From Rhodanobacter ginsengisoli (lineage in GTDB: Bacteria; Pseudomonadota; Gammaproteobacteria; Xanthomonadales; Rhodanobacteraceae): a stretch of 64,000 nucleotides of DNA. Positions 30,346-39,256 of the stretch are shown here, one piece after another. The notes beneath the pieces are model-generated. The model was not told the origin of the DNA. It made no database searches and saw only the letters and a program-made list of their open reading frames with translations. A program made the translations under genes and the position numbers. Within the stretch, counting starts at the first letter, position 1; every line of letters starts with the position of its first letter. Location of the stretch: NCBI RefSeq assembly GCF_042657065.1, contig NZ_JBHSNF010000003.1, forward strand, positions 434,001 through 498,000. Direction: 5' to 3'.

Positions 30346-33300
30346 ATGATCGCACTCGACGGGCAGAGCGCCCTCTCGCTGTTCCGCCTCGAACGCCTCA
30401 ATGCCCGCCTGGATGCCCTGCATCGTGGCGTGCGCGTGCAGGCCTCGCGGTTCGTGTATTTCATCGACGCCGACGTGGAGCCGGAAGGCGCGCTGCGCCA
30501 GCGTCTGCTGGCGGTGCTGGAGGCGAAGGACGCCGCGCCCGAGCCGGCCACGCTGTGGGTGGTGCCGCGGCTGGGCACGATTTCGCCGTGGTCGAGCAAG
30601 GCCACCGACATCCTGCATGGTGCCGGTTTCGACGTGCGCCGGGTGGAACGCGGCCTGGCCTGGCAGGTCAGTGGCCTGCCACCGGTCGATGCACCCGACC
30701 ACGCCGCGATCATGGCGGTGTTGCACGATGCAATGACGCAGTCGGTGCTGTACCGGATCGAGGATGCGCGGGGGCTGTTCCTGGCCGGATCGCCCGGCGA
30801 TCTGGTCCACGTGAAGCTCGGTGCCGATCCGCAGGGCGCGCTCGCCGAGGCGAATGCGCGACTGGGCCTGGCACTGGCCGAGGACGAGATCGAGTACCTG
30901 GTCGCGCGCTACGCCGAGCTCGGTCGGGACCCTACCGACGCCGAACTCTTCATGTTTGCCCAGGCCAACTCCGAGCACTGCCGGCACAAGGTGTTCAACG
31001 CCAGCTGGACGGTGGACGGCAAGGAACAGGACATGACCCTGTTCGGCATGATCAAGCACACCCATCAGCAGTCGCCGGCGCATACGCTGTCCGCCTATTC
31101 GGACAACGCCGCGGTGATCGAGGGCAGTGTCGGCAAGCGCTTTTTCGCCGATCCGGCCGATGGCGTGTGGCGAGGTCACGAGGAACGGATCGACTACGCG
31201 ATCAAGGTGGAGACGCACAACCACCCGACCGCGATCGCGCCGTGGCCCGGCGCCGCCACTGGTGCCGGTGGCGAGATCCGCGACGAGGGCGCCACCGGTC
31301 GCGGCGGCAAGCCGAAGGCCGGCCTGACCGGCTTCTCGGTATCCGACCTGCGCATTCCCGGTCACCCGCAGCCGTGGGAAGTGGACCGCCCGCTGCCGCC
31401 GCGGATGGCCACCGCATTCGAGATCATGCGCGATGGTCCGCTGGGCGCGGCCGCGTTCAACAATGAATTCGGTCGCCCCTGCCTGGGCGGCTATTTCCGC
31501 ACCTACGAAACCGAGCTGCCCGGCCAGATCGGCTTTCGCCGGGGCTACGACAAGCCGATCATGCTGGCGGGCGGGTTGGCCAACCTGCGCGCCGGCCACG
31601 TGCTCAAGCGCGCGGTGCAGCCGGGCAACAAGGTGATCGTGCTGGGCGGCCCGGCCATGCTGATCGGTCTGGGCGGCGGCGCGGCCTCGTCGGTCGCTTC
31701 CGGCGCCTCGAGCGAGGAACTCGATTTCGCCTCGGTGCAGCGCGACAACGCCGAGATGGAGCGGCGCTGCCAGGAGGTCATCGATGCCTGCTGCGCGCGC
31801 GGCGACAACAATCCGATCGTCAGCGTGCATGACGTCGGCGCCGGCGGGCTGTCCAACGCAATTCCCGAACTGCTCAACGATGCCGGCGTGGGCGGCGTGA
31901 TCGACCTGTCGAAGATTCCCTGCGACGACCCGTCGCTGTCGCCGATGCAGGTATGGAGCAACGAATCGCAGGAACGCTACGTGCTGGCGATCGGCCCAGA
32001 GCAACTGGCCGAGTTCGAGGCGATGTGCCAGCGCGAGCGCTGCCCGTATGCGGTGGTCGGCGATGCCACCGTCGAGCGCCAGCTGGTCCTGACCGATCCG
32101 TGCCGCGGGCTGACCGTGATCGACCTGCCGATGGATGTGCTGTTCGGCAAGCCGCCGCGGATGCATCGCGATGCGAAGCGGGTCAAGCCGCGCATCGACC
32201 TGGTGCCGGATCTGTCCAGCATCGGCATGGACGAGGCGCTGCTGCGCGTGCTGCGCCTGCCCACCGTGGGCAGCAAGAGCTTCCTGATCACGATCGGCGA
32301 TCGCACCGTCGGTGGACTCAATCATCGCGATCCGATGGTCGGCCCGTGGCAGGTGCCGGTGGCCGACTGCGCGGTGACCATCGCGGATTTCGACGGCTAC
32401 GCCGGCGAGGCGATGGCGATGGCCGAGCGCGCACCGGTGGCCTTGCTGAGCAGCGCCGACGCGGCGCGGCTGGCCGTCGGCGAGGCGATCACCAACCTGG
32501 CCGCCGCCGCGATTCCCAGCCTGGGCGATATCCGTCTGTCGGCGAACTGGATGGCCGCGGTCAATCATCCGGGCGAGGATGCGGCGCTGTTCGACGCGGT
32601 CAAGGCGGTCGGCATGGAGCTGTGCCCGGAACTGGACATCTCGATCCCGGTCGGCAAGGACTCGCTGTCGATGCAGACCGAGTGGCATGACGGCGAGATT
32701 CAGCAGCGTACGGTCTCGCCGGTATCGCTGGTGATCACCGGGTTCGCCCGGGTCAGCGACGTGCGCCGCACGCTCACCCCGCAACTGAAGCTGGATCGCG
32801 GCAACTCCGACCTGTGGCTGATCGATCTGGGTGGCGGCCGTGACCGGCTGGGCGGCTCCGCGTTGACCCAGGTGTTCAATCGTGGCGGCGGCGTGCCGCC
32901 GGACCTGGACGATGCGGGGCGGCTCAAGGCGCTGTTCGAGCTGGTGCAGGAGGCGAATGCGAATGGCCTGTTGCTGGCCTATCACGACCGCTCCGACGGC
33001 GGTGTCATCACCACCTTGCTGGAGATGGCGTTCGCCGGCCACTGCGGCCTGGAGATCCGTCTGGACGGCTGGGCCGAGGCGACCTTGCGCGCGCTGTTCA
33101 ACGAGGAACTCGGCGCGGTGGTGCAGGTGGCCGAGGCCAATCGCGAGGCGTTCGAGGCATTGCTGGTCAACTACGGCCTGGCCAGCATCAGTCACCGCAT
33201 CGGCCGGCCCAAGGAGAAGCTGGGCATCAAGCTGTTCCTCGGCGACGACACCGTATTCAAGTGGAACTGGAGCACGCTGTTCAAGGCATGGAACGAAACC

Positions 33301-34224
33301 AGCCACGCGATGCAGCGGCTGCGCGACAATCCGCAAAGCGCCGATGCCGAACTGGAATGGCGTCTGGACGATGCCGACCCGGGGATCACGCCGAAGCTGA
33401 CGTTCGATCCGGCCGATGACGTCGCCGCGGCCTATATCCGCGCCTCGAACAGTCGCGACAAGCGGCCACGGATCGCGATCCTGCGCGAGCAGGGCGTCAA
33501 TGGCCAGGTCGAGATGTCGGCCGCGTTCACCCGGGCCGGGTTCGAGGCGGTCGACGTGCACATGTCCGATCTGGCCAGCGGCCGGATCAAGCTCGCCGAC
33601 TTCCGCGGCTTGGCGGCGTGCGGCGGATTCTCCTACGGCGACGTGCTGGGTGCCGGGCGCGGCTGGGCCACCTCGATCCTGTACAACGACATGCTGCGCG
33701 AGCAGTTCGCGGCGTTCTTCGCCGACGAAACGAAGTTCGCGCTGGGCGTGTGCAACGGCTGTCAGATGCTGGCGCAGCTGAAGGAGATCATCCCCGGTGC
33801 GCAGCACTGGCCGAAATTCCTGCACAACGCGTCCGAGCAGTACGAGTCGCGACTGGTCACGGTGGAGGTCCTCGATTCGCCGAGCCTGTTCTTCCAGGGC
33901 ATGGCCGGTTCACGCATCCCGGTGGCGGTGGCGCATGGCGAAGGCCGGGTCAGTTTTCCGCAGGTATGCAGTCCGGCCAAGTCGAACGGCGCGGTGCGCT
34001 TCGTCGACAACCGCGGCAAGCCGACCGAAAACTTCCCGCTCAACACCAACGGCTCGCCCGGTGGCCTGGCCGGTTTCACCGCCGCCAACGGTCGCGTCAC
34101 GATCATGATGCCGCACCCCGAGCGGGTGTTTCGCAGCGTGCAGCTGAGTTGGCATCCGGAGCAGTGGGGCGAGGATTCGCCGTGGATGCGCATGTTCCGC
34201 AATGCCCGCGTGTGGTGCGGCTGA
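30346..34224 (+). CDS. purL: Phosphoribosylformylglycinamidine synthase PurL
   Basis: Fourth step of purine synthesis: FGAR, glutamine and ATP to FGAM. The 1292-residue chain is the large single-subunit form of gammaproteobacteria. In order: N-terminal PurS-like domain, FMFAQANSEHCRHKVFNA linker motif, two AIRS-type ATP domains (KVETHNHPTAIAPWPGAATGAGGEIRDEGATG; SDGGVITTLLEMAF), and a glutaminase domain with nucleophile Cys1136 (GVCNGCQMLAQL) and the His/Glu pair in SWHPEQWGED. A TAGAAT at 30308-30313 is a possible -10 box. The start MIALDGQSALSLFRLERLNARL is typical for the family. Confidence 0.97.
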   Translation: MIALDGQSALSLFRLERLNARLDALHRGVRVQASRFVYFIDADVEPEGALRQRLLAVLEAKDAAPEPATLWVVPRLGTISPWSSKATDILHGAGFDVRRVERGLAWQVSGLPPVDAPDHAAIMAVLHDAMTQSVLYRIEDARGLFLAGSPGDLVHVKLGADPQGALAEANARLGLALAEDEIEYLVARYAELGRDPTDAELFMFAQANSEHCRHKVFNASWTVDGKEQDMTLFGMIKHTHQQSPAHTLSAYSDNAAVIEGSVGKRFFADPADGVWRGHEERIDYAIKVETHNHPTAIAPWPGAATGAGGEIRDEGATGRGGKPKAGLTGFSVSDLRIPGHPQPWEVDRPLPPRMATAFEIMRDGPLGAAAFNNEFGRPCLGGYFRTYETELPGQIGFRRGYDKPIMLAGGLANLRAGHVLKRAVQPGNKVIVLGGPAMLIGLGGGAASSVASGASSEELDFASVQRDNAEMERRCQEVIDACCARGDNNPIVSVHDVGAGGLSNAIPELLNDAGVGGVIDLSKIPCDDPSLSPMQVWSNESQERYVLAIGPEQLAEFEAMCQRERCPYAVVGDATVERQLVLTDPCRGLTVIDLPMDVLFGKPPRMHRDAKRVKPRIDLVPDLSSIGMDEALLRVLRLPTVGSKSFLITIGDRTVGGLNHRDPMVGPWQVPVADCAVTIADFDGYAGEAMAMAERAPVALLSSADAARLAVGEAITNLAAAAIPSLGDIRLSANWMAAVNHPGEDAALFDAVKAVGMELCPELDISIPVGKDSLSMQTEWHDGEIQQRTVSPVSLVITGFARVSDVRRTLTPQLKLDRGNSDLWLIDLGGGRDRLGGSALTQVFNRGGGVPPDLDDAGRLKALFELVQEANANGLLLAYHDRSDGGVITTLLEMAFAGHCGLEIRLDGWAEATLRALFNEELGAVVQVAEANREAFEALLVNYGLASISHRIGRPKEKLGIKLFLGDDTVFKWNWSTLFKAWNETSHAMQRLRDNPQSADAELEWRLDDADPGITPKLTFDPADDVAAAYIRASNSRDKRPRIAILREQGVNGQVEMSAAFTRAGFEAVDVHMSDLASGRIKLADFRGLAACGGFSYGDVLGAGRGWATSILYNDMLREQFAAFFADETKFALGVCNGCQMLAQLKEIIPGAQHWPKFLHNASEQYESRLVTVEVLDSPSLFFQGMAGSRIPVAVAHGEGRVSFPQVCSPAKSNGAVRFVDNRGKPTENFPLNTNGSPGGLAGFTAANGRVTIMMPHPERVFRSVQLSWHPEQWGEDSPWMRMFRNARVWCG

Positions 34225-34253
34225 ACGCCAGCGGCATGATCGGGCACTGAGCA

Positions 34254-35000
34254 GTGGCCTGGCGCTGGTCATTGTGGAAGACCCTGCTGCCGATGCTGGC
34301 CTGGATCGTGTTGCTGGCCGTGCTGCCATGGTGGCTGGGCCTGCCGCTGCTGCTCGCGTCGGCGGCCACGCTATGGCTGGTGCCGCATCGGCTGGCGCCG
34401 GAACATGTGATGCTGATCCGGCGCGGGCTGCACTGGGGTCTGCCGGGACTGGCGTTCGCCTTGCAGCGCACGCTGGGTGGCGATGCCTTCGCGTGGGGCG
34501 CGGCATTGCTGGCCGTGCTGGCCGGGTACACCCTGCTGGCCGGGCTGGAGGCGTGGCTGGATCGGCATCAGCGACGCACACCGGCGGCGGCATCGGCCGA
34601 ATGGCCCGAGCTGGCGTTGGCGCCGACCGGACCGACTGCGGAAATCATCGAACTGCAGCCGCCGGGATGGCAGTCGGCCAGCGAAGACATAGCCGATCCG
34701 CATGGTGGACACGTGACCTGTCGGGAGGATGGCTGTCACTTCGCCGATGGCCATCGGGTCGACGGCGTCGGCACGCCGCCAGGATTTGCCCAGGTCGGCT
34801 TCAGTCCGGGCGGGCGCTGGTTTGCCGCGCGCATGGCCGACGACAGTGTGCTGACGCTGTGGGATCGTCAGCACGATCGTCAACATCGGCTGCGCGGATG
34901 GCAGCTGTGCGGCTGGTATCGCGAGCAGCCCTGGTTGATCCGGCGCAACGGCGACATGCCGCTGGCGTTGCCGGCGGTGCTGGGCCGGGATGACGACTGA
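34254..35000 (+). CDS. Uncharacterised membrane protein
   Basis: 248-residue protein starting at GTG 34254. I do not recognise the family. The first 100 residues are strongly hydrophobic with two or three membrane helices (about 8-40 and 75-100), interrupted by a basic loop. The rest is soluble: a linker, then a stretch from about 140 to 240 with patterns such as GGHVTCREDGCHFADGHRV and VGFSPGGRWFAARMADDSVLTLWDRQ that resemble WD/PQQ-type propeller strands. It lies 29 bases after purL and 95 bases before a glycosyltransferase, so it could belong to either transcript. Confidence 0.7.
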   Translation: MAWRWSLWKTLLPMLAWIVLLAVLPWWLGLPLLLASAATLWLVPHRLAPEHVMLIRRGLHWGLPGLAFALQRTLGGDAFAWGAALLAVLAGYTLLAGLEAWLDRHQRRTPAAASAEWPELALAPTGPTAEIIELQPPGWQSASEDIADPHGGHVTCREDGCHFADGHRVDGVGTPPGFAQVGFSPGGRWFAARMADDSVLTLWDRQHDRQHRLRGWQLCGWYREQPWLIRRNGDMPLALPAVLGRDDD

Positions 35001-35095
35001 TCGCGGCTTCGCGTCGGGGCCGCGACACGAATCTTTCATGGACTATTTTGCGCCGGGCGGTTTTCCCCGCGCATGTCACCGAGCATACTTGCGCG

Positions 35096-35983
35096 GTGGA
35101 TACTTCCCCCTCACATCGCTCCCCGTTTCCGCTGGCGCTCAGTGTGATCGTGGTGTCCGCCGACAGTGGCCCCGCGCTGCGCGATTGCGTGCACGAGGTA
35201 CTGACCAGCAGTCTGCCGCTGGAGCTGATCCTGTTCGACAACGCCTCGAACGACGGGATGCCTGCCGCCATCGAGCGGGCGCATGAGCACGATACCCGGC
35301 TCAAGGTGATTTACAGCCACCGCAACCTGGGGTTTGGCGCGGCGGTGAATCTGGCCACCAAACAGGCGCACGGCCACGACCTGCTGGTACTCAACCCGGA
35401 CTGCCTGCTGGGTGACGACGAACTGCGCCGGCTGCTGGCCCTGCTCGCCGAACGGCCGAAGGCAGGCTTGATCGGTGCGGTGGTCTGCGACGCCGACGGC
35501 CGCCCCGACCCGGCCTCCTGGCGACGCGACCCGCTGCTGCGTCGCTCGCTCAGCAGCCTGTTCGGGGGAAGCGGCGAGAGGGTCAACGTGGAACACGACA
35601 TTCCTTCCGAGGTGATCGAGGTCGAGGCCGTGTCGGGCGCACTGATGCTGCTGCCGCGCTCGATGTTCCAGCGCCTCGGCGGCTTCGACGAGGATTACTT
35701 CCTGCATTGCGAGGATCTGGACATGTGCCGGCGCGTGCGCGACATCGGCTACCAGGTGCTGCTGGCAGGCGATGTCCGCGTGCACCACGGCAAGGGCAGT
35801 TCCAGCCGGCATCGACCGGTGTTCGTCAGCCGGCACAAGCATCGCGGCATGTGGCGCTGGTTTCGCAACCATGATCCGGCCGCCGCCAGTCCGCTGCTGT
35901 CCGCGCTGGTCTGGCTGGGCATCTGGACGCATTTCCTGTTGCAGATTCCCATCCTGTTGTGGCGGCGGCTGTTGCGCCGATGA
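35096..35983 (+). CDS. Family 2 glycosyltransferase
   Basis: 295-residue GT2 enzyme (GT-A fold) near the rhamnosyltransferase/WbbL group. It has LSVIVVSADSG, ELILFDNASNDGM, VIYSHRNLGFGAAVNLATKQA, the metal-site variant LVLNPDCLL, SGALMLLPRSMFQRLGGFDEDYFLHCEDLDMCRRV (acceptor and base region) and a C-terminal hydrophobic helix (about 265-290) ending in arginines, so it probably sits on the inner membrane. The start is uncertain: GTG 35096 gives MDTSPSHRSPFP; an in-frame TTG lies at 35048. The stop overlaps the next start (ATGA). The sugar and acceptor are unknown. Confidence 0.82.
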   Translation: MDTSPSHRSPFPLALSVIVVSADSGPALRDCVHEVLTSSLPLELILFDNASNDGMPAAIERAHEHDTRLKVIYSHRNLGFGAAVNLATKQAHGHDLLVLNPDCLLGDDELRRLLALLAERPKAGLIGAVVCDADGRPDPASWRRDPLLRRSLSSLFGGSGERVNVEHDIPSEVIEVEAVSGALMLLPRSMFQRLGGFDEDYFLHCEDLDMCRRVRDIGYQVLLAGDVRVHHGKGSSSRHRPVFVSRHKHRGMWRWFRNHDPAAASPLLSALVWLGIWTHFLLQIPILLWRRLLRR

Positions 35984-36885
35984 GCACATCCCGACGCACT
36001 ACTGCGCTGGCGACCCTCGGCCTGCTGGCATTGACGGCGGTGTGGGGGTCGACCTTCGTGCTGATCAAGGACGTGATCGGGCGCATGCCGGTGGCGGACT
36101 TCCTGGCCGTGCGCTTCGCGATCGCCGCGTTGACGATGCTGGTGCTGTTCGCCCGGCCGGTTTTCCGGATGGGTCGGCAGCAGCTGCTGCACGGCCTGCT
36201 GCTCGGGGTGGTCTATGGTGCCGGCCAGTTGCTGCAGACCTGGGGGCTGGCGCTGATCGCGCCCAGCGTCAGCGGTTTCGTCACCGGCATGTATGTGGTG
36301 TTCACCCCGATCCTGGCGCTGCTGCTGTTGCGCCAGCGCATGGCCGCGGTGGTGTGGCTGGCCGTTCTGCTGTCCACCGCCGGGCTGGCGTTGCTGTCGC
36401 TCAACGGCGTGTCGGTCGACCCCGGCGTGTGGCTCACGCTGGCCTCGGCCGCGCTGTATGCGCTGCACATCGTCGGTCTCGGCCAGTGGTCGCGGCAGGG
36501 CGAGGCCTTCGGCATGTCGGCGGTGCAGATGGTGGCGATCGCCGTGGTCTGCCTGCTCGCCACGCTGCCGCATGGCCCGCAGCTGCCACCGGACCGCAGT
36601 GCCTGGTTCGCGGTGCTGTACATGGCATTGATTGCCGGTGCCGGCGCGATGCTGGTGCAGACCTGGGCGCAGTCGCACCTGCCGGCGACCCGCACCGCGA
36701 TCGTGATGACCACCGAGCCGGTGTTCGCCGCGGCCTTCGCCGTGGCGCTGGGCAGCGACGTGCTGAGCTGGCGCATGCTGCTGGGCGGCGGGCTGATCCT
36801 GGCCGCGATGTATCTGGTGGAGTTGCTGCCGCCAAAGGGGGGGGCGGTGACGCTGCCGGCGGAGGCGGTGCATCACGAGGTGTGA
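35980..36885 (+). CDS. EamA/DMT-family transporter
   Basis: 301-residue inner-membrane protein with ten predicted helices in two EamA repeats (about 10-140 and 150-285). Family marks are ALTAVWGSTFVLIKDVIGRMPVADFLAVRFAIAAL at the start of repeat one and TTEPVFAAAFAVALGSDVLSWRMLLGGGLILAAMYLVE in repeat two. Members export amino acids or other small metabolites; the substrate here is not predictable. It is translationally coupled to the glycosyltransferase upstream. The 219 bases after it hold no gene. Confidence 0.85.
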   Translation: MSTSRRTTALATLGLLALTAVWGSTFVLIKDVIGRMPVADFLAVRFAIAALTMLVLFARPVFRMGRQQLLHGLLLGVVYGAGQLLQTWGLALIAPSVSGFVTGMYVVFTPILALLLLRQRMAAVVWLAVLLSTAGLALLSLNGVSVDPGVWLTLASAALYALHIVGLGQWSRQGEAFGMSAVQMVAIAVVCLLATLPHGPQLPPDRSAWFAVLYMALIAGAGAMLVQTWAQSHLPATRTAIVMTTEPVFAAAFAVALGSDVLSWRMLLGGGLILAAMYLVELLPPKGGAVTLPAEAVHHEV

Positions 36886-37104
36886 GGGGGCGGTCGGATC
36901 TGGTCGATCACCGCGTCGAAGGACCGGGAATTTTTCCAGTGACGCCTGTGAGTTTGCGTCAATCCTTGATTCAATCACCACGCCGGAGGATGGCGACTAC
37001 CGCAGGCTGGCCCCAATCAACCTGAGTTTGCGGGCAAACACGGCCCAGCCCTCACCGTGCGCGACGCGCTTGACGCCAACCCGTGGCGTGGTCACGCTTC
37101 GTCG

Positions 37105-38277
37105 ATGAATATGCTGCTGTTGCGCAATGCGCTGGTCTACGCGCCCGAGCCGCTCGGTCTCCAACACCTGCTGCTGGGCGGCGGGCGCATTCTGTGGATG
37201 GGTGCGGAACTGGCCGATCTGCCCGCCGCGTTGTCGGTGCAGACGATCGATCTGGAAGGGCGTCGGCTGCTGCCGGGCTTCATCGATGCCCACGTGCACG
37301 TCACCGGCGGCGGCGGCGAGGCGGGCTTCCGCACGCGGGTGCCGCCGCAGGGGGTGTCGCGCTTCACCCGTGCCGGCATCACCACGGTGGTGGGCCTGCT
37401 CGGTACGGACGACGTGGCGCGGGGGCCGCAGGATCTGCTGGCCACGGTGTACGCGCTGCGCGAGGAGGGGCTGAGTGCGCTGGCCTTCACCGGTGGTTAT
37501 CACGTGCCGCCACGCACGCTGACCGGCACGGTGCGTGGCGATCTGGTGTTCATCGAGGCGCTGATCGGCATCGGCGAGGTGGCGATCAGCGATCACCGCT
37601 CCAGCCAGCCGACCCTGGACGAGCTGCTGCGGCTGGCGGCGGACGCGCACGTCGCCGGGTTGATGACCGGCAAGGCCGGCCTGCTGCATCTGCATCTGGG
37701 CGATGGCTCGCGCGGGCTGGAACTGGTGCGCCAGGCGCTGGCGCAGAGTGAGCTGCCGCCGCGGGTATTCCATCCGACCCACGTGAACCGGCGCAAGGCG
37801 CTGTTCGACGAGGCGCTGGCGCTGGCCGCGCAGGGCTGCACGATCGACCTGACCGCGTTTCCGGTCGAGGACGGCGAGGACGCCTGGAGCGCCGCCGACG
37901 CGCTGCTGCGCTACCTGGACAGCGGCGCACCGGCCGGGCGCCTCACGATCAGTTCGGATGCCGGCGGCTGCCTGCCGGTCTTCGATGCCGAGGGTCATGT
38001 GTGCCGGATGGGCGTGGGCGAGTCCGGCGCCCTGCTGGAAACCCTGAATGACGTGCTTCGCCGCGGCGTGCCGCTGGAACGGGCGCTGCCCGCCTTCACC
38101 AGCAACCCGGCACGCCTGTTGCGGCTGGCGGCCAAGGGCCGGATCCGGGTCGGCGCCGACGCGGATCTGCTCGCGCTCGACGCGGACGGCGCGGCGCATG
38201 ATGTAATGGCGGGTGGCGTGGTGCACGTCCGCGCCGGCAGGGTCGAACATCGCGGCACGTTCGAGCACGCGCCGTAG
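37105..38277 (+). CDS. iadA: Isoaspartyl dipeptidase (beta-aspartyl-peptidase) IadA
   Basis: 390-residue amidohydrolase that splits beta-Asp dipeptides; here the likely substrate is beta-Asp-Arg from cyanophycin. Seen: metal-binding His63-x-His65 in LPGFIDAHVHVTGGG, GGYHVPPRTLTG, ISDHRSSQPT, FHPTHVNRRKALF and the late metal Asp in TISSDAGG. The position where E. coli IadA has its carboxylated Lys162 appears to be Glu158 (IGIGEVAISDHR). ATG 37105 is used, with ATG 37111 as an alternative and no clear ribosome site. It heads the cyanophycin gene run, with cphB starting about 60 bases after its stop. Confidence 0.88.
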   Translation: MNMLLLRNALVYAPEPLGLQHLLLGGGRILWMGAELADLPAALSVQTIDLEGRRLLPGFIDAHVHVTGGGGEAGFRTRVPPQGVSRFTRAGITTVVGLLGTDDVARGPQDLLATVYALREEGLSALAFTGGYHVPPRTLTGTVRGDLVFIEALIGIGEVAISDHRSSQPTLDELLRLAADAHVAGLMTGKAGLLHLHLGDGSRGLELVRQALAQSELPPRVFHPTHVNRRKALFDEALALAAQGCTIDLTAFPVEDGEDAWSAADALLRYLDSGAPAGRLTISSDAGGCLPVFDAEGHVCRMGVGESGALLETLNDVLRRGVPLERALPAFTSNPARLLRLAAKGRIRVGADADLLALDADGAAHDVMAGGVVHVRAGRVEHRGTFEHAP

Positions 38278-38338
38278 ATGTTCGATGAGTCAGGATGGAT
38301 CGCTTGCCAGCGATGATCCGCCGGACGCAGAGAACCCC

Positions 38339-39214
38339 ATGAAACCGAAGAAAGATGAGAACCGGATGAGTCCCAGCAGGGTGGTGGAAGGAGAGCAGCG
38401 CGGATGGATCGTGCCGATCGGCGGAGCTGAGGAAAAAGAGAACGATCCACACATTCTCGAGCGCTTCGTGCAACTGTGCGGTGGCAGCAGCGCGAACATC
38501 GTGGTGATTCCCACCGCCAGTCAGATGGCCGATACCGGGCCACGCTACGAAACCCTGTTCCGCGGGCTCGGTGTCGGCGAAGTCGATGTGCTCGATTTCG
38601 ACATGCGCCGCGATACCGAGGAAAAAAGCCGCCTCGAACGGCTCGATCGCGCCAGCGGCATCTTCTTCACCGGCGGCAACCAGCTGCGCCTGTCGACCAT
38701 GCTCGGCGGTACACCGGTGGCGCAGCGGATCCGTGCGCTGAACGCCCGCGGCGTGCATGTCGGCGGCACCAGCGCCGGTGCCAGCATCCTCAGCGAGCAC
38801 ATGATCGCGTTCGGCAAGGAAGGCCTGTCGCCGACCGCCGGCAGCGTGCGGCTGGCGCCGGGCCTGGGCCTGACCAACCGCTTCATCATCGACCAGCATT
38901 TCAGCCAGCGCGACCGACTCGGCCGGCTGATGGCCGCGCTCGCCTACAACCCGTACGCAGTCGGCATCGGCCTGGACGAAGACACCGCGGCCTTCATCCG
39001 ACCGGACAACACGCTCGAGGTCGTCGGCAGCGGCGCGGTCACCGTGCTGGACGCGGGCAACCTGCAGTTCTCGTCGATGGCCGATGCCGGCGAAGACGGC
39101 ACGGTGTGCATGCTCGGCATGACCATCCATGTACTGATTGCCGGTGCGACCTTCAACCTGCAGACACGTCACGCCTCTGCGGGCAGCCTGGCCACGGCCA
39201 AGCAGACCTCCTGA
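38339..39214 (+). CDS. cphB: Cyanophycinase
   Basis: Serine exopeptidase of family S51 that degrades cyanophycin to beta-Asp-Arg dipeptides. From ATG 38339 it has 291 residues. The nucleophile Ser145 lies in VGGTSAGASIL; other marks are GWIVPIGGAEEKE, IVVIPTAS, GIFFTGGNQLRL, LTNRFIIDQHFSQRDRLGRLMAAL and AVGIGLDEDTAAFI. No signal peptide, so it acts in the cytoplasm. Starts at 38285 and 38366 are also in frame and the true one is uncertain. It lies between iadA and cphA in one direction. Confidence 0.93.
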   Translation: MKPKKDENRMSPSRVVEGEQRGWIVPIGGAEEKENDPHILERFVQLCGGSSANIVVIPTASQMADTGPRYETLFRGLGVGEVDVLDFDMRRDTEEKSRLERLDRASGIFFTGGNQLRLSTMLGGTPVAQRIRALNARGVHVGGTSAGASILSEHMIAFGKEGLSPTAGSVRLAPGLGLTNRFIIDQHFSQRDRLGRLMAALAYNPYAVGIGLDEDTAAFIRPDNTLEVVGSGAVTVLDAGNLQFSSMADAGEDGTVCMLGMTIHVLIAGATFNLQTRHASAGSLATAKQTS

Positions 39215-39256
39215 CGCAAGTCTTCCGCCACGCATCACCGATCCAGGGAAATCCTC

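Noticed and set aside
30307..33825. 1172-codon minus-strand frame over purL
   Set aside because: Antisense shadow with the usual Arg/His/Gln-rich composition and no domain; purL is unambiguous on the other strand.
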